Shown: piece by piece, positions 31,626-40,731 of the stretch
Numbering within the stretch: the first letter of the stretch is position 1
How the letters are laid out: each line of letters begins with the position of its first letter
Source: Streptomyces sp. MMG1121
Lineage (GTDB): Bacteria; Actinomycetota; Actinomycetes; Streptomycetales; Streptomycetaceae
DNA length: 64,000 nt
Direction: 5' to 3'
Assembly: GCF_001280015.1 (NCBI RefSeq)
Contig: NZ_LGDV01000251.1
Span: forward strand, 310,001 to 374,000
The notes under the pieces: model-generated
Database searches by the model: none
The model's input: only the letters and a program-made list of their open reading frames with translations
What the model was told of the DNA's origin: nothing
Program-made: the position numbers and the translations under genes

Positions 31626-34064
31626 TCAGGGCAGCTGCGGCAGGTCGTCCGCGTAGAGCAGGGTCAGATCGTCGGTGTTCGGGTCCGCGAGCTGGGCGAC
31701 CCGGCTCGCGTGCCGCTCCACCATCGCCTCGAACGTCTGCCGGGCGGTGCGGCCGTTGCCGAACGCCGGGCCCTTGGGGATGGCCGTGAAGTACTTCAGC
31801 AGCGCCTCGGACGCGCCCGCCGCCAGCCGGTACTCGTGCTCGTCGGCCTGCTGCTCCACGATCCGCAACAGCTCTTCGGGGCCGTAGTCGCCGAAGGTGA
31901 TGGTGCGCGAGAAGCGAGAGGCGACGCCGGGGTTGACGGACAGGAAGCGCTCCATCTCCGCCGTGTAGCCGGCGACGATCACCACCACCGCGTCGCGGTG
32001 GTCCTCCATCAGCTTCACCAGCGTGTCGATGGCCTCCTTGCCGAAGTCCCGTCCGCCGTCCTCCGGCGACAGCGCGTACGCCTCGTCGATGAACAGCACA
32101 CCGCCGTGCGCCCGTTGGAAGGCCTCCTGGGTGCGGATCGCCGTGGAACCGATGTGCTCGCCGACCAGGTCGACCCGGGACACCTCCACCAGGTGTCCCT
32201 GCTCCAGCACTCCGAGCGAGGCGAGGATCTCGCCGTAGAGCCGGGCGACCGTCGTCTTGCCGGTGCCCGGAGAGCCGGTGAAGACCAGATGCCGTTTGAC
32301 CGAGGCCGCCTTCAGACCCGCCTGCTGCCGGCGCCGGCCCACCTCGATCATGTCGGTCAGCGCCCGCACCTCGCGCTTGACGCTCTCCAGGCCCACCAGC
32401 GCGTCGAGTTCACCGAGCACGTCCTTCGACGTCCGCGCCGGCTGCTGCGGCTCCACGGCGGTGACCAGCGGCTCCTGCTCCGTGGTGCGCTGCCCGGGGA
32501 TCGAGCCGAGCAGGCCGGGGGAGTGCGTCACCGTCTGCACGGCGGTCTCGCGGATCGCCGGCGGCCTGAGGCCCCCGCTCTCGTCGCTGGTGCAGTCCTC
32601 CACGACCGGGCCCGTCCCCGATCCGCTGTCCGGCCCGGCGTCCGCGAACTCGTAACCGCCGCGCGCGCAGCGCTCCGTACGGCACTTGCGCAGGGTCGCC
32701 CGGCAGCCGTCGATCACATGGAAGCCGTAGCCGCCGCTGCCGCTGACCCGGCAGTTCAGGAAGCTGCCGCGGCCGCCCGCGGAGACGTAGAAGCCGGCCT
32801 CGGAGGGGGAGTCGACCGTGCAGCGCTCGATGGTCGGGTCGGCGCCCTTGGTGACGATCACACCGGTCTGGGTGCCGTCCAGGGTGCAGTTGTTCAGCGT
32901 GCCGCCGCTGCCGTGGTCGCGGAACCACGCGCCGGTCGCCGCCTCCCGGATCCGGCAGTCGTCGAGCTGGGCGGTCGCCCCGTCGCTCACCGACACCGCC
33001 GTGTTGCGCACCTGGGACAGATCGCTGTCCACGACGTCCGCGCGCGAACCGCGGTCCAGCACGAACAGTGCGTCCGGCACGTCGTGCACCCGGCAGGAGT
33101 CGAGCACGGCGGTGGCGCCGTCGCTCACCCACACCGCCGGATAGTCGCCGGTGCTGTCGAAGATCTCGCACTGGTGGGCGTCCACGCGGGTGCCCGGGTC
33201 CCACACCGACAGGCCGTTGCGCCCGAACTGACGGACCGTCGTGCGGGTCAGCGTCAGCACCGAGCGGGAGCGCAGGTCGACCGCGTTCTCGGGGATGTCG
33301 TGGATACGGCAGTCGGCGAGCGTGAGCACCGCGTCCGTGTCCAGCGTGACGCCGTCGGCGGTGGTGCGGTGCACATCGCAGTCGGTCAGATGGGCGGTGG
33401 CGCGCTGGGTGACCTGGACTCCGGAGCCGCGGACCTCGTAGACCTCACAACCGACCGCCTCCAGCGCGGAGTTCTCCCCGGTCGCGGTCAGCCCGGTGCC
33501 GGAGGCGTGATGCACGCGGCAGCGCTCCAGGCGCGGATGGCCCCCGCCCCGCACGGCCACGCCCGCCTGCCCGGCCGCGACGACCTCGCACTCCTCGAAC
33601 ACCCCGCTGGCGCCGTCGAGCACGGCGATGCCGATGCCCGCCGGGTTGTCCACCGTGCACCGGCGCACGGTCGGGCGGGCGCCTCCGCGCACCTCGATGC
33701 CGGCGGCGGACCGGGTGACGATCCGCAGGTCCATCAGCTCGGGAGTGCCCTCCTCGACCAGCAGTGCCGGTGCTGCCGCGTCCTGGCCCTCCACATGCAG
33801 GTCCTGCACCACGGCCGAAGACCGCACGGTCAGCGGCACCCCGTCCACCGGCGCGATCCGGACCGAGCCGGGGGAGCCGTCCGGGCCACGGAGCGTCACC
33901 GCCCGCTGGACGACGAGGTTCTCCCGGTAGGTTCCCGGGGCGATGGTGAGGACGTCGCCGTCGGCGGCGGCCTCCAGGGCGGCGGCGAGCGAAGCGTACT
34001 CACCTGTGCGGCGCCGCCACCGCGACGTACCGGTGTGCGTCACCTGGACCGTGCCCTGTGCCAT
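31626..34064 (-). CDS. Beta-helix repeat protein fused to a CbbX/SpoVK-type AAA ATPase
   Basis: An 812-residue protein. Residues about 20-510 are right-handed parallel beta-helix repeats (pectin-lyase-like coils, for example VHRTTADGVTLDTDAVLTLAD), each rung about 23 residues. Residues about 540-812 are an AAA+ ATPase of the CbbX/SpoVK/EccA-like class: Walker A FTGSPGTGKTTVARL, Walker B GGVLFIDEAYAL, sensor and arginine-finger region VASRFSRTITF. The AAA class remodels protein complexes, and a beta-helix could be the substrate-grasping or scaffold part. No signal peptide, so it is probably cytosolic. Its neighbour is the convergent membrane hydrolase. Confidence 0.85.
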   Translation of the reverse strand: MAQGTVQVTHTGTSRWRRRTGEYASLAAALEAAADGDVLTIAPGTYRENLVVQRAVTLRGPDGSPGSVRIAPVDGVPLTVRSSAVVQDLHVEGQDAAAPALLVEEGTPELMDLRIVTRSAAGIEVRGGARPTVRRCTVDNPAGIGIAVLDGASGVFEECEVVAAGQAGVAVRGGGHPRLERCRVHHASGTGLTATGENSALEAVGCEVYEVRGSGVQVTQRATAHLTDCDVHRTTADGVTLDTDAVLTLADCRIHDIPENAVDLRSRSVLTLTRTTVRQFGRNGLSVWDPGTRVDAHQCEIFDSTGDYPAVWVSDGATAVLDSCRVHDVPDALFVLDRGSRADVVDSDLSQVRNTAVSVSDGATAQLDDCRIREAATGAWFRDHGSGGTLNNCTLDGTQTGVIVTKGADPTIERCTVDSPSEAGFYVSAGGRGSFLNCRVSGSGGYGFHVIDGCRATLRKCRTERCARGGYEFADAGPDSGSGTGPVVEDCTSDESGGLRPPAIRETAVQTVTHSPGLLGSIPGQRTTEQEPLVTAVEPQQPARTSKDVLGELDALVGLESVKREVRALTDMIEVGRRRQQAGLKAASVKRHLVFTGSPGTGKTTVARLYGEILASLGVLEQGHLVEVSRVDLVGEHIGSTAIRTQEAFQRAHGGVLFIDEAYALSPEDGGRDFGKEAIDTLVKLMEDHRDAVVVIVAGYTAEMERFLSVNPGVASRFSRTITFGDYGPEELLRIVEQQADEHEYRLAAGASEALLKYFTAIPKGPAFGNGRTARQTFEAMVERHASRVAQLADPNTDDLTLLYADDLPQLP

Positions 34065-34296
34065 GGCGTTGCTGTGCCCCCACCTCGTCGTACTGATGGC
34101 TCGCTCCCGGACGGGACTTCGCCACTGGTGCCGGGACCGCGACCGTGCCCGGTCCCGGGGGGCCCGTGCGCGTCCGCGCTCCCGAAAACCTGCGCGCCTG
34201 TGCGATGCGCGGATCCGCGGGTTGTCGCCGAAAGCGTTCCGGCCGGTCCACCGTAGCGTGTGCGTGCGCGGTGGGTTGACCAGAGCCGTCAGGCCG

Positions 34297-34902
34297 TCAG
34301 CTGCCGGTGCCCGCCTTGCCCCAGTCCGGACCCGCCCGGTCCCAGGCCTGGTCCCAGCGGGCGTACCGGCGGCGGACCATGTGCCACACGACCAGCCGCC
34401 GGCCGCCCTCGATCAGGCCGGTGACCAGCAGGGCCGCGCCGAACCCGGCCAGCACCGCATGCGTCGTCGCGGTGGGGGAATCCAGTGGGCGGGTGGTTAT
34501 TCGGCCGCGGGGGTCCGTCCAGAGTGCGAAGTGGTCGCCCGCGTGCGGGGACTTGAGGCGTGCCAGGGTCGGGCCGTGCTGCCGGGTGCCGTCCGGCGCG
34601 GTCCAGTCCGCGAGCACGCGGTGGCGGGACTCGCGCATCGTGCTGGTGTCGGGGTCGGTCTCCAGCGGGGCATCGCCCAGGTCACGCACCACCGTGGCCG
34701 TGACGAGGTGGTGTGTGTGCCGTTGCTCGCGCACGGAGCGCTGCAGCGCGTCCTGGGCGACGGCGCCGACCAGGCAGCCGGAGACGGGCGCGGCCACGCT
34801 GATCAGCACCAGGGCCACGAGCGCCACCCACGCCTCGGCCAGATCGGTGGCACGGCGCAGCGGATTGCGGCGCCAGCGCCACAGACCGCCGATGGCCCGC
34901 AT
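34297..34902 (-). CDS. Rv1733c-like membrane protein
   Basis: A 201-residue protein with two membrane segments near residues 25-45 (AWVALVALVLISVAAPVSG) and 145-165 (AVLAGFGAALLVTGLIEGG) and a polar extracytoplasmic domain between them. This plan and the segment ARLKSPHAGDHFALWTDPRGR match the Rv1733c family of actinobacterial membrane proteins; function is unknown. I start at the ATG at 34902, just after AAGGGGG, rather than the in-frame ATG at 34983. Confidence 0.75.
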   Translation of the reverse strand: MRAIGGLWRWRRNPLRRATDLAEAWVALVALVLISVAAPVSGCLVGAVAQDALQRSVREQRHTHHLVTATVVRDLGDAPLETDPDTSTMRESRHRVLADWTAPDGTRQHGPTLARLKSPHAGDHFALWTDPRGRITTRPLDSPTATTHAVLAGFGAALLVTGLIEGGRRLVVWHMVRRRYARWDQAWDRAGPDWGKAGTGS

Positions 34903-35032
34903 GTCCCCACCCCCTTCCGCTCCGTCTCGACCCCCGGCGCGGGCCTGCGTCCGAGCGCCCGGAGCAAGAGAGAGCGACATCACGTCCGCCGCGGACGGTC
35001 ACGCACGCGGCCCCTCACGCAATTCTCATGCT

Positions 35033-35049
35033 GTCCCAACGACTGGGAC
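35033..35049 (-). terminator. Small hairpin after the MOSC gene
   Basis: GTCCCA-ACGAC-TGGGAC, a 6-bp stem with a 5-nt loop, lies about 40 bp past the stop of the minus-strand MOSC gene and before the next start at 34902. It is weak, so this is a low-confidence terminator. Confidence 0.35.
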
Positions 35050-35087
35050 CCGCCCTCGGTTCCCGACCTTCCGGTCGTTGTCGCGCG

Positions 35088-35912
35088 TCACTCCAGCACC
35101 CGGACCGGGTCCCCGATCCGGATGGTGCCGGGCGTCAGGGGCACCAGGTTCTGGCCGAAGATCAGCCGCGTGCCGACCTTGCGGTGCCGCGCCAGGGTGA
35201 ACAGGGGCTCGCGGCCGCGTGCTGCGGTGTCCTGGTCGACGGTGGTGACGACGCACCGTCCGCTCGCCTTCGCGACACGGAAGACCACTTCGCCGACGGA
35301 GACACGCGACCAGTGGTCCTCGGCCCAGGCCGCGGTGCCCGAGACGACGACGTTGGGCCGGAAGCGGTTCATCGGCAGTGGGCCCTCGTGGGCGTGAGTG
35401 CCCTCGGCTATCAGGCGGTTCAACGCGTCGAGGGAGGCCGCCGCGGCGATCAGCAGGGGGTAGCCGTCGGCGAAGCCGACCGTCTCGCCGGGCAGTGCGT
35501 ACGCGGGATCGACCGGGCGCCGGGTGGCCGGATCGTCCATGTGGACCAGCCGGACGTCCGCCTGCAGAAAGGCGCTGCACCAGGCGTGCGCTGCCGCTGT
35601 GGCCGGGACCGCCTCCACCTTCGTGCCGAACACACTCGTCGGCACGGTCTCGGCCGGCTCGGGCACCCGCACCGTCAACGGCGTCCGGCCGGGCGCGGAC
35701 AGCCGGATTCCGCCGCCGGGCAGAAGCTCGGCGGCGGCCAGCGCGAGGCGCGGCTGCTCGCGCTGTGTGACGACCTTTCCCCCGTCGTCGATCAGTGTCC
35801 AGCGCCGGTCCCCAGCCAGCCCCCAGGGCTCCACCACGGCTTCCCGGGGCGCGAAGCCCCGGAACGCCTTGACCGGGTGGACGTGGATCGACTGCACCTC
35901 GGCATCTCCCAT
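35088..35912 (-). CDS. MOSC-domain protein
   Basis: A 274-residue protein with the N-terminal MOSC beta-barrel (VQSIHVHPVKAFRGFAPREAV, GLAGDRRWTLID) and the C-terminal MOSC domain (FRPNVVVSGTAAWAEDHW, SGRCVVTTVDQDT). The conserved Cys in GRCVVTT, which is the molybdenum-cofactor sulfur-carrier or ligand residue in the family, is present. Relatives (YcbX, mARC) reduce N-hydroxylated compounds with molybdenum cofactor. Start: the ATG at 35912; a frame open upstream runs through an unrelated gene. Confidence 0.85.
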   Translation of the reverse strand: MGDAEVQSIHVHPVKAFRGFAPREAVVEPWGLAGDRRWTLIDDGGKVVTQREQPRLALAAAELLPGGGIRLSAPGRTPLTVRVPEPAETVPTSVFGTKVEAVPATAAAHAWCSAFLQADVRLVHMDDPATRRPVDPAYALPGETVGFADGYPLLIAAAASLDALNRLIAEGTHAHEGPLPMNRFRPNVVVSGTAAWAEDHWSRVSVGEVVFRVAKASGRCVVTTVDQDTAARGREPLFTLARHRKVGTRLIFGQNLVPLTPGTIRIGDPVRVLE

Positions 35913-35955
35913 GACGCCATCGTGCCAGGTGGCACCGACAGCGAGGGGGCGTCGA

Positions 35956-36393
35956 TCAGTAGCCGCGGTACTGCTGGTTGTTGTACGGGTCCTGGTAGGG
36001 AGCCGGCGCGGGCCGCGGTGCGGCGGGGCGCATGGCCTCGTACCCCGTGCCCGTCCCCATCGGGCGCTGCGGCTGCGGGGCCTGCGGGCCGGGGTAACCC
36101 CGCGGGGCGCTCGCCTGCTGCGGGATGTAGGCCGTGGGCGCCTGCTGCAGCGGTGCGGGCTGTGGCGTCTGCGGGTAGCCGTAGGAGGGGAACTGCGGGG
36201 AGGGGGCCGCCGGGAGGGCGGGCAGTGCCGACGGCAGAGCCGGCAGGTTGCCGCCCGTGTCGTAGGCGGCGGGAACCCGGATCGGGGCGATCTGCGGGGT
36301 GCCCCGCTCGGCGACGAGAGAGTCGTAGATCGGGGTGTCCGGGAAGGAGGCGGAGTAGTAGCCGCCACCATAAGTGGAGCGGGGGGAGGTCAT
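35956..36393 (-). CDS. DUF6643-type Pro/Tyr/Gln-rich protein
   Basis: A 145-residue protein starting MTSPRSTYGGGYYSASFPD at 36393. The first 45 residues are ordered-looking and conserved in Streptomyces, by my recollection as DUF6643; the rest is a Pro/Gln/Tyr-rich low-complexity tail. It diverges from the TerD-family gene at 36679, and this pairing is common in the genus, so a role with TerD proteins in stress or developmental signalling is an inference. Confidence 0.72.
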   Translation of the reverse strand: MTSPRSTYGGGYYSASFPDTPIYDSLVAERGTPQIAPIRVPAAYDTGGNLPALPSALPALPAAPSPQFPSYGYPQTPQPAPLQQAPTAYIPQQASAPRGYPGPQAPQPQRPMGTGTGYEAMRPAAPRPAPAPYQDPYNNQQYRGY

Positions 36394-36678
36394 GGCACAT
36401 AAGTTAAGCCCACGATGTGCTCGTTGGGGAGACCGATAAGAGGGTTCTTTTCCGTGTCGGCAGTGACCCGGGATCCCCAATCCGAGCGAAGTTGGCAAAA
36501 AGGGACGACGGTCGACGTTTGGATCCTGTAAAGGCCGAGTTCCTGCGGGGTTACCGGCGGTTGGCCGATGATCTTCCGGTGCGGATCAGGGGAGTTCGCC
36601 GCGCCCGGGAATAGGTTGTGCGGGTAGGGATGACCGGACCGCCGGGGTGCCCGGAAGCCGACACGGATTGGGGCGGAC
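36394..36678. promoter_or_regulatory. Divergent promoter region (DUF6643/TerD)
   Basis: 285 bp with no gene. It is clearly more AT-rich than its surroundings, with TTGGCAAAAAGG near 36491-36502 and GTAAAG near 36530, as expected for a pair of divergent promoters. I see no strong palindrome. Confidence 0.45.
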
Positions 36679-37983
36679 ATGTCAATGTCGAAAGGGGCGA
36701 ACGCGCCGGTGCCGACCGCGGCTCTGCGCGTCGAATTGGGCTGGCGTTCCGGACCCGGTGTGCCCGACGCGGACGCCTCGGCGCTGCTGCTCGCCACCGG
36801 AAAGGTCCGCTCCGACGGGGACTTCGTCTTCTACAACCAGCCCGCCCACGCCTCCGGCGCGGTGCACCACGAGGGCAAGCGGACGGCCGGCGGACAGATC
36901 ACCGACACCCTTTCCGTCGACCTCGCGCGCGTGGAGGGCGCGATCGAACGGATCGTCCTCGCCGCCTCCGCCGATGGCGGAACGTTCGGCCAGGTCCCCG
37001 GCCTCTACATCGAGGTGACCGACACCGCGACCGGGTCCGTCGTCGTCCGCTTCGACAGCCCCGGCGCGACCGCGGAGACGGCCTTCGTGCTCGGCGAGTT
37101 CTACCGCCGTCAGGGCGGCTGGAAGTTCCGCGCCGTCGCCCAGGGCTACAGCAGCGGACTCGAAGGCCTGGCAACGGACTTCGGGATCACCGTGGACGAA
37201 CCCCAGCACACCGCACCGCCCGCCGCCGCGGCCCCGGCCCCGGCGAGCATGCCGCCGGTGCCCGCGACGCCCCCGGTACCGCCCCCGCCCGCGACCATGC
37301 CGCCCCCGCCCACGGCACCCCCCGCCGCCGTACAGGCCCCCGCGGCCCAGCCGGTCCGTCTGTCCAAGGTCACCCTCACCAAGGCCGCCCCCTCCGTCTC
37401 GCTCGCCAAGCAGGGCGGAACCTCCGGTGCCATGCGTGTGAACCTCAACTGGCAGGTGCGTAAACAGCTTCCGGGCTGGAGCGGCCGCTGGGGCGGCGGG
37501 GGCGGCGAACTCGACCTCGACCTGTGCGCCCTGTACGAACTCGCCGACGGCCGCAAAGGAGTCGTCCAGGCCCTCGGCAACGCCTTCGGGTCGCTGCACC
37601 GGCCGCCGTACATCCATCTCGACGGCGACGACCGCACCGGAGCCCTGGCCGCCGGGGAGAACCTCACCGTCAACCTCGACCACACACTGGACTTCCGGCG
37701 CATCCTCGTCTTCGTCACGATCTACGAAGGCGCCCGGTCCTTCGCCGACCTGCACGCCACCGTCACCCTCCAGCCGCAACACGGCGCACCGATCGACTTC
37801 TCGCTCGACGAGTGCACCGTCGCCTCCACGGTGTGCGCGCTGGCCCTGCTCACGAACACGGGCGGCGATCTCCTCGTACGGCGCGAGGCGCGCTACCTGG
37901 TGCCCGAGCGCGGAGTGAGCCCGCAGCGGACCGTGGACCGTGCCTACGGCTGGGGCATGAACTGGACACCCGGCCGCAAGTGA
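36679..37983 (+). CDS. TerD-family protein with two TerD-like domains
   Basis: A 434-residue protein: one TerD-like beta-sandwich at residues 1-180 ([40 protein letters not shown]), a linker of about 60 residues rich in Ala and Pro, and a second domain at about 250-434 ([39 protein letters not shown]). TerD domains bind calcium through conserved Asp-rich loops, and the C-terminal copy has [13 protein letters not shown] and GDDRTG as candidate loops. Such proteins belong to tellurite-resistance/stress-signalling modules. The next gene, a glycosyltransferase, is convergent with 6 bp between. Confidence 0.87.
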   Translation: MSMSKGANAPVPTAALRVELGWRSGPGVPDADASALLLATGKVRSDGDFVFYNQPAHASGAVHHEGKRTAGGQITDTLSVDLARVEGAIERIVLAASADGGTFGQVPGLYIEVTDTATGSVVVRFDSPGATAETAFVLGEFYRRQGGWKFRAVAQGYSSGLEGLATDFGITVDEPQHTAPPAAAAPAPASMPPVPATPPVPPPPATMPPPPTAPPAAVQAPAAQPVRLSKVTLTKAAPSVSLAKQGGTSGAMRVNLNWQVRKQLPGWSGRWGGGGGELDLDLCALYELADGRKGVVQALGNAFGSLHRPPYIHLDGDDRTGALAAGENLTVNLDHTLDFRRILVFVTIYEGARSFADLHATVTLQPQHGAPIDFSLDECTVASTVCALALLTNTGGDLLVRREARYLVPERGVSPQRTVDRAYGWGMNWTPGRK

Positions 37984-37989
37984 CCGGGT

Positions 37990-39165
37990 TCAGCCCTCGT
38001 CGGGCACGGCACCGGGACGCGCGTACGTACGGCCCTTCCAAGCGGCCCCGCGCCCCCGGTAGTGCTGTACGGCCGAGTCGACCGTCATCAGGAGGTACAG
38101 GAACGCGGTGAGCGGCAGCAGTACAGCGAGCCACAGCGGCTGGCCGTAGTAGCGCACCATCGGCACATATGTGCCCGCCATCACCGCCCACGCCAGAGCG
38201 CCGAGCACGGCCGTCGCCGCACTCCCGCCGGCCGCTCCCACGACCAGTGCCGCGGGCGGCACCAGGTACACCAGGGCGAGCCCGGCGACCGTACCGAGCA
38301 GCAGCAGCGGGTTGTGCCGCAACTGCGCGTAGGCGCTGCGCGAGACCATCCGCCACAGGTCGTGCAGCCGCGGATAAGGCCGCACGCTGTCCACCCGCTC
38401 GGCCAGCCCCAGCCACACGTGCCCCCCGGCGCCCTTGACCGCGCGCGCGAGAGCCACGTCGTCGATCACGGCGTGCCGGATGGCGTCCGGGATGCGGGCC
38501 CGCGCGGCCATGTCCGCGCGCAGCAGGACACAGCCGCCCGCCGCCGCGGCCGTACGCGACCCCCTGCGGCCGATCCGCCGGAAGGGATACAACTGCGCGA
38601 AGAAGTACACGAACGCCGGCACCACCAGCCGCTCCCACAGGCTCTCCACCCGCAGCCGCGCCATCTGCGACACGACGTCGAAGCCCCCGGCCCGGGCGGC
38701 GGCCACCAGCTCGCGCAGGCTGTCCGGGGCGTGCGCGATGTCCGCGTCCGTCAGCAGCAGATACTCGGGATCACGCGCGCGTGCCAGGCCGATACCGTGC
38801 CGCACCGCCCACAGCTTGCCCGTCCAGCCCGCCGGCGGCTCCCCGGGCGAGCCCACCGTCAGCGGCAGCCCGCCGTACCGCCGGGACAGCTCACGGGCCA
38901 GCTCACCGGTGCCGTCCGTGCTCCCGTCGTCCACCAGGAAGACCTCCGCCCGGCCCGGATAGTCCTGCGCCAGCAGCGACGGCAGGCTCGCGGACAGCAC
39001 GGCGGCCTCGTCCCGGGCCGGTACGACGACACACACCGACGGCCACGCGTCCGGTTCCCCGCCTGACGGCAGCCGGATGTCCGTGCGCCAGAAGAAGCCC
39101 TGGCACAGCAGCAGCCAGCACCAGGCGGCCAGCGAGACGACGGTGATCCACATCAGGGCGCTCAC
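37990..39165 (-). CDS. GT2-family glycosyltransferase, HpnB-like
   Basis: A 391-residue membrane glycosyltransferase: an N-terminal hydrophobic helix, a GT-A domain with VCVVVPARDEAAVLSASL, FLVDDGSTDGT, and LTDADIAHAPDSL (DxD-type metal site), then four C-terminal membrane helices near residues 260-380. This layout and the DADIAHAPDSL wording match the hopanoid-associated HpnB group and related Streptomyces enzymes. The acceptor is unknown. The GTG at 39165 is the likely start; an ATG four codons later is possible. Confidence 0.82.
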   Translation of the reverse strand: MSALMWITVVSLAAWCWLLLCQGFFWRTDIRLPSGGEPDAWPSVCVVVPARDEAAVLSASLPSLLAQDYPGRAEVFLVDDGSTDGTGELARELSRRYGGLPLTVGSPGEPPAGWTGKLWAVRHGIGLARARDPEYLLLTDADIAHAPDSLRELVAAARAGGFDVVSQMARLRVESLWERLVVPAFVYFFAQLYPFRRIGRRGSRTAAAAGGCVLLRADMAARARIPDAIRHAVIDDVALARAVKGAGGHVWLGLAERVDSVRPYPRLHDLWRMVSRSAYAQLRHNPLLLLGTVAGLALVYLVPPAALVVGAAGGSAATAVLGALAWAVMAGTYVPMVRYYGQPLWLAVLLPLTAFLYLLMTVDSAVQHYRGRGAAWKGRTYARPGAVPDEG

Positions 39166-39222
39166 GGTCGCAGTCTGCCCCACCGGAGAAGTCCGTAAGG
39201 GCCCATCGTCTATCGTGGCCGG

Positions 39223-40008
39223 GTGAAGATCGCGCTCATGGACTCCGGAATCGGCCTGCTCCCGGCCGCCGCCGCGGTACGCCGGCTGCGGCCCGACGCG
39301 GATCTCGTGCTCTCGTGGGACCCGGACGGGATGCCCTGGGGGCCGCGCACCCCCGAGGACATCACAGAGCGGGCCATCGCCGTGGCCGAGGCCGCAGCCG
39401 CCCACCAGCCGGACGTCCTGATCGTCGCCTGCAACACCGCCTCCGTGCACTCCCTGCCGGCGATGCGGGCCCGCTTCGAACCGGAACTGCCGATCATCGG
39501 GACCGTCCCGGCGATCAAGCCGGCCGCCGCGGGCGGCGGCCACGTCGCCATCTGGGCCACCCCGGCCACCACCGGGAGCGCCTATCAGCGCGGTCTGATC
39601 GAGCAGTTCGCCGCCGGCGTCGCCGTCACCGAGGTGGCGTGCCCCGGCCTCGCGGACGCCGTGCACCACGCCGACGAGGCCGCGATCGAGGCCGCGATCG
39701 CCTCGGCCGCCGCCCGCACCCCCGAGGACGTGACCACCGTCGTCCTCGGCTGCACCAACTACGAGCTGGTGGGCGAGCGGATCCGGGCGGCCGTCCAGCG
39801 TCCGGGCCGGTCGCCGCTCGTCCTGCACGGTACCGCCGGGGCGGTGGCCGCCCAGGCCCTGCGCCGGATCGGCGCGGACCCGGCTCCGGCCGCCGCCGTC
39901 GACTCCGCCCTCACGGTGCTGCTCAGCGGCCGCGAGGCCATACTCCCGGACACCGCCCTGTCCTATGCGGAGGGCCGCTTCCTGCGGACCGTCAGCACCG
40001 TCCGCTGA
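39223..40008 (+). CDS. Asp/Glu racemase-family protein
   Basis: A 261-residue protein of the MurI/aspartate-racemase fold. Both catalytic cysteines are visible in the correct contexts, VACNTASVHS near residue 70 and VLGCTNYEL near residue 175, and the N-terminal DSGIGLL matches MurI. It is shorter at the C-terminus than true MurI and lacks some MurI-specific motifs, so it may racemise another acidic amino acid. The start is a GTG. A hairpin starts one base after the stop. Confidence 0.78.
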   Translation: MKIALMDSGIGLLPAAAAVRRLRPDADLVLSWDPDGMPWGPRTPEDITERAIAVAEAAAAHQPDVLIVACNTASVHSLPAMRARFEPELPIIGTVPAIKPAAAGGGHVAIWATPATTGSAYQRGLIEQFAAGVAVTEVACPGLADAVHHADEAAIEAAIASAAARTPEDVTTVVLGCTNYELVGERIRAAVQRPGRSPLVLHGTAGAVAAQALRRIGADPAPAAAVDSALTVLLSGREAILPDTALSYAEGRFLRTVSTVR

Positions 40009-40023
40009 CCGTCGCGGCGACGG
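40009..40023 (+). terminator. Short perfect hairpin after the racemase gene
   Basis: CCGTCGC-G-GCGACGG begins right after the TGA. A 7-bp stem with a one-base loop is too tight for an ideal RNA hairpin, but with the loop opened it leaves a 5-bp stem, so it is a weak terminator candidate or a chance palindrome. Confidence 0.35.
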
Positions 40024-40116
40024 CGGGCCTGCGCACGGATCCGTCGTGCCCCACTCGGGCCAGTCACGCTCCGCCACGCCCTCCCCGCGCAGCGAAACCT
40101 GAGTAACCTCATAGAC

Positions 40117-40662
40117 ATGAGGGACGACCCCCACGCCGACGACACCTCACACCCCGATGTCTGGACCGGACGCGCCACCAACCGGGTCCAGTGGCTGTTG
40201 GCGCTGGTCGGCGCGGCCTGTATGGCGCTCGGCATCGAGCTGGCCGTGGACTCGGCCTGGACCTCCGGCATCGCCCCGCTGGTGATGTCCGTCGTGGGCT
40301 GCATCGCGGCCGGTCTGCTGGTCCTGTTCGGCACGCTCGCCTTCGTGCACGTCGACCTCCGCCTCGACGAGGAGTCCCTGGAGGTGCGCTGTGGCCACAT
40401 AGGGCTGCCACGCCGCCGTATCCCGCTCTCCCATGTGGCGGGCGCCGACTTCGCCGCCCTGGTCAACCCCCGGCAGTGGGGCGGCTGGGGCTACCGGTGG
40501 CGGCCAGAGAAGGGCACCGCGGTCGTCGTACGCCGGGGTGAGGGCATCGTGCTGCGCCTGTGGGACGGCCACACCTTCACGATCACTGTGGACGACGCGG
40601 AATCGGCGGTGCGGGTCATCCGGGCCCGGCTGCGGACCATCACACCGGGTCCGGTCGCCTGA
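40117..40662 (+). CDS. Two-helix membrane protein with PH-like domain
   Basis: A 181-residue protein. Two adjacent membrane helices lie at about residues 25-45 and 53-75, and the rest is a soluble beta-rich domain: VDLRLDEESLEVRCG, VNPRQWGGWGYRWRPEKG, GTAVVVRRGEGIVLRL. This plan is common in actinobacteria (DUF3093-like); I am not sure of the family name. Function is unknown. A 22-bp tandem repeat separates it from the convergent O-antigen-ligase-like gene. Confidence 0.68.
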   Translation: MRDDPHADDTSHPDVWTGRATNRVQWLLALVGAACMALGIELAVDSAWTSGIAPLVMSVVGCIAAGLLVLFGTLAFVHVDLRLDEESLEVRCGHIGLPRRRIPLSHVAGADFAALVNPRQWGGWGYRWRPEKGTAVVVRRGEGIVLRLWDGHTFTITVDDAESAVRVIRARLRTITPGPVA

Positions 40663-40687
40663 GGTGGCGTACGCGCGCGTGCCCGTG

Positions 40688-40731
40688 TTCAGAGCGGGGC
40701 TTCCGCGCCTTCAGAGCTGGGTTTCCGCGCC
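40688..40731. repeat. Tandem 22-bp repeat across a gene end
   Basis: 40688-40709 and 40710-40731 are tandem copies of a 22-bp unit (beginning TTCAGAGC, ending TTCCGCGCC) with two mismatches. The second copy contains the stop codon (40711-40713) of the minus-strand O-antigen-ligase-like gene. Confidence 0.85.

Noticed and set aside
29316..34256. A very long open frame (about 1,640 codons) on the plus strand
   Set aside because: It runs out of frame with the membrane hydrolase gene and antisense to the beta-helix/AAA gene, both of which have clear family motifs. The long frame is a by-product of GC-rich third positions.
35088..36371. A longer MOSC protein extended to 36371
   Set aside because: The extra N-terminal part overlaps the DUF6643-type gene in a different frame and has no family match; the MOSC family start is at 35912.
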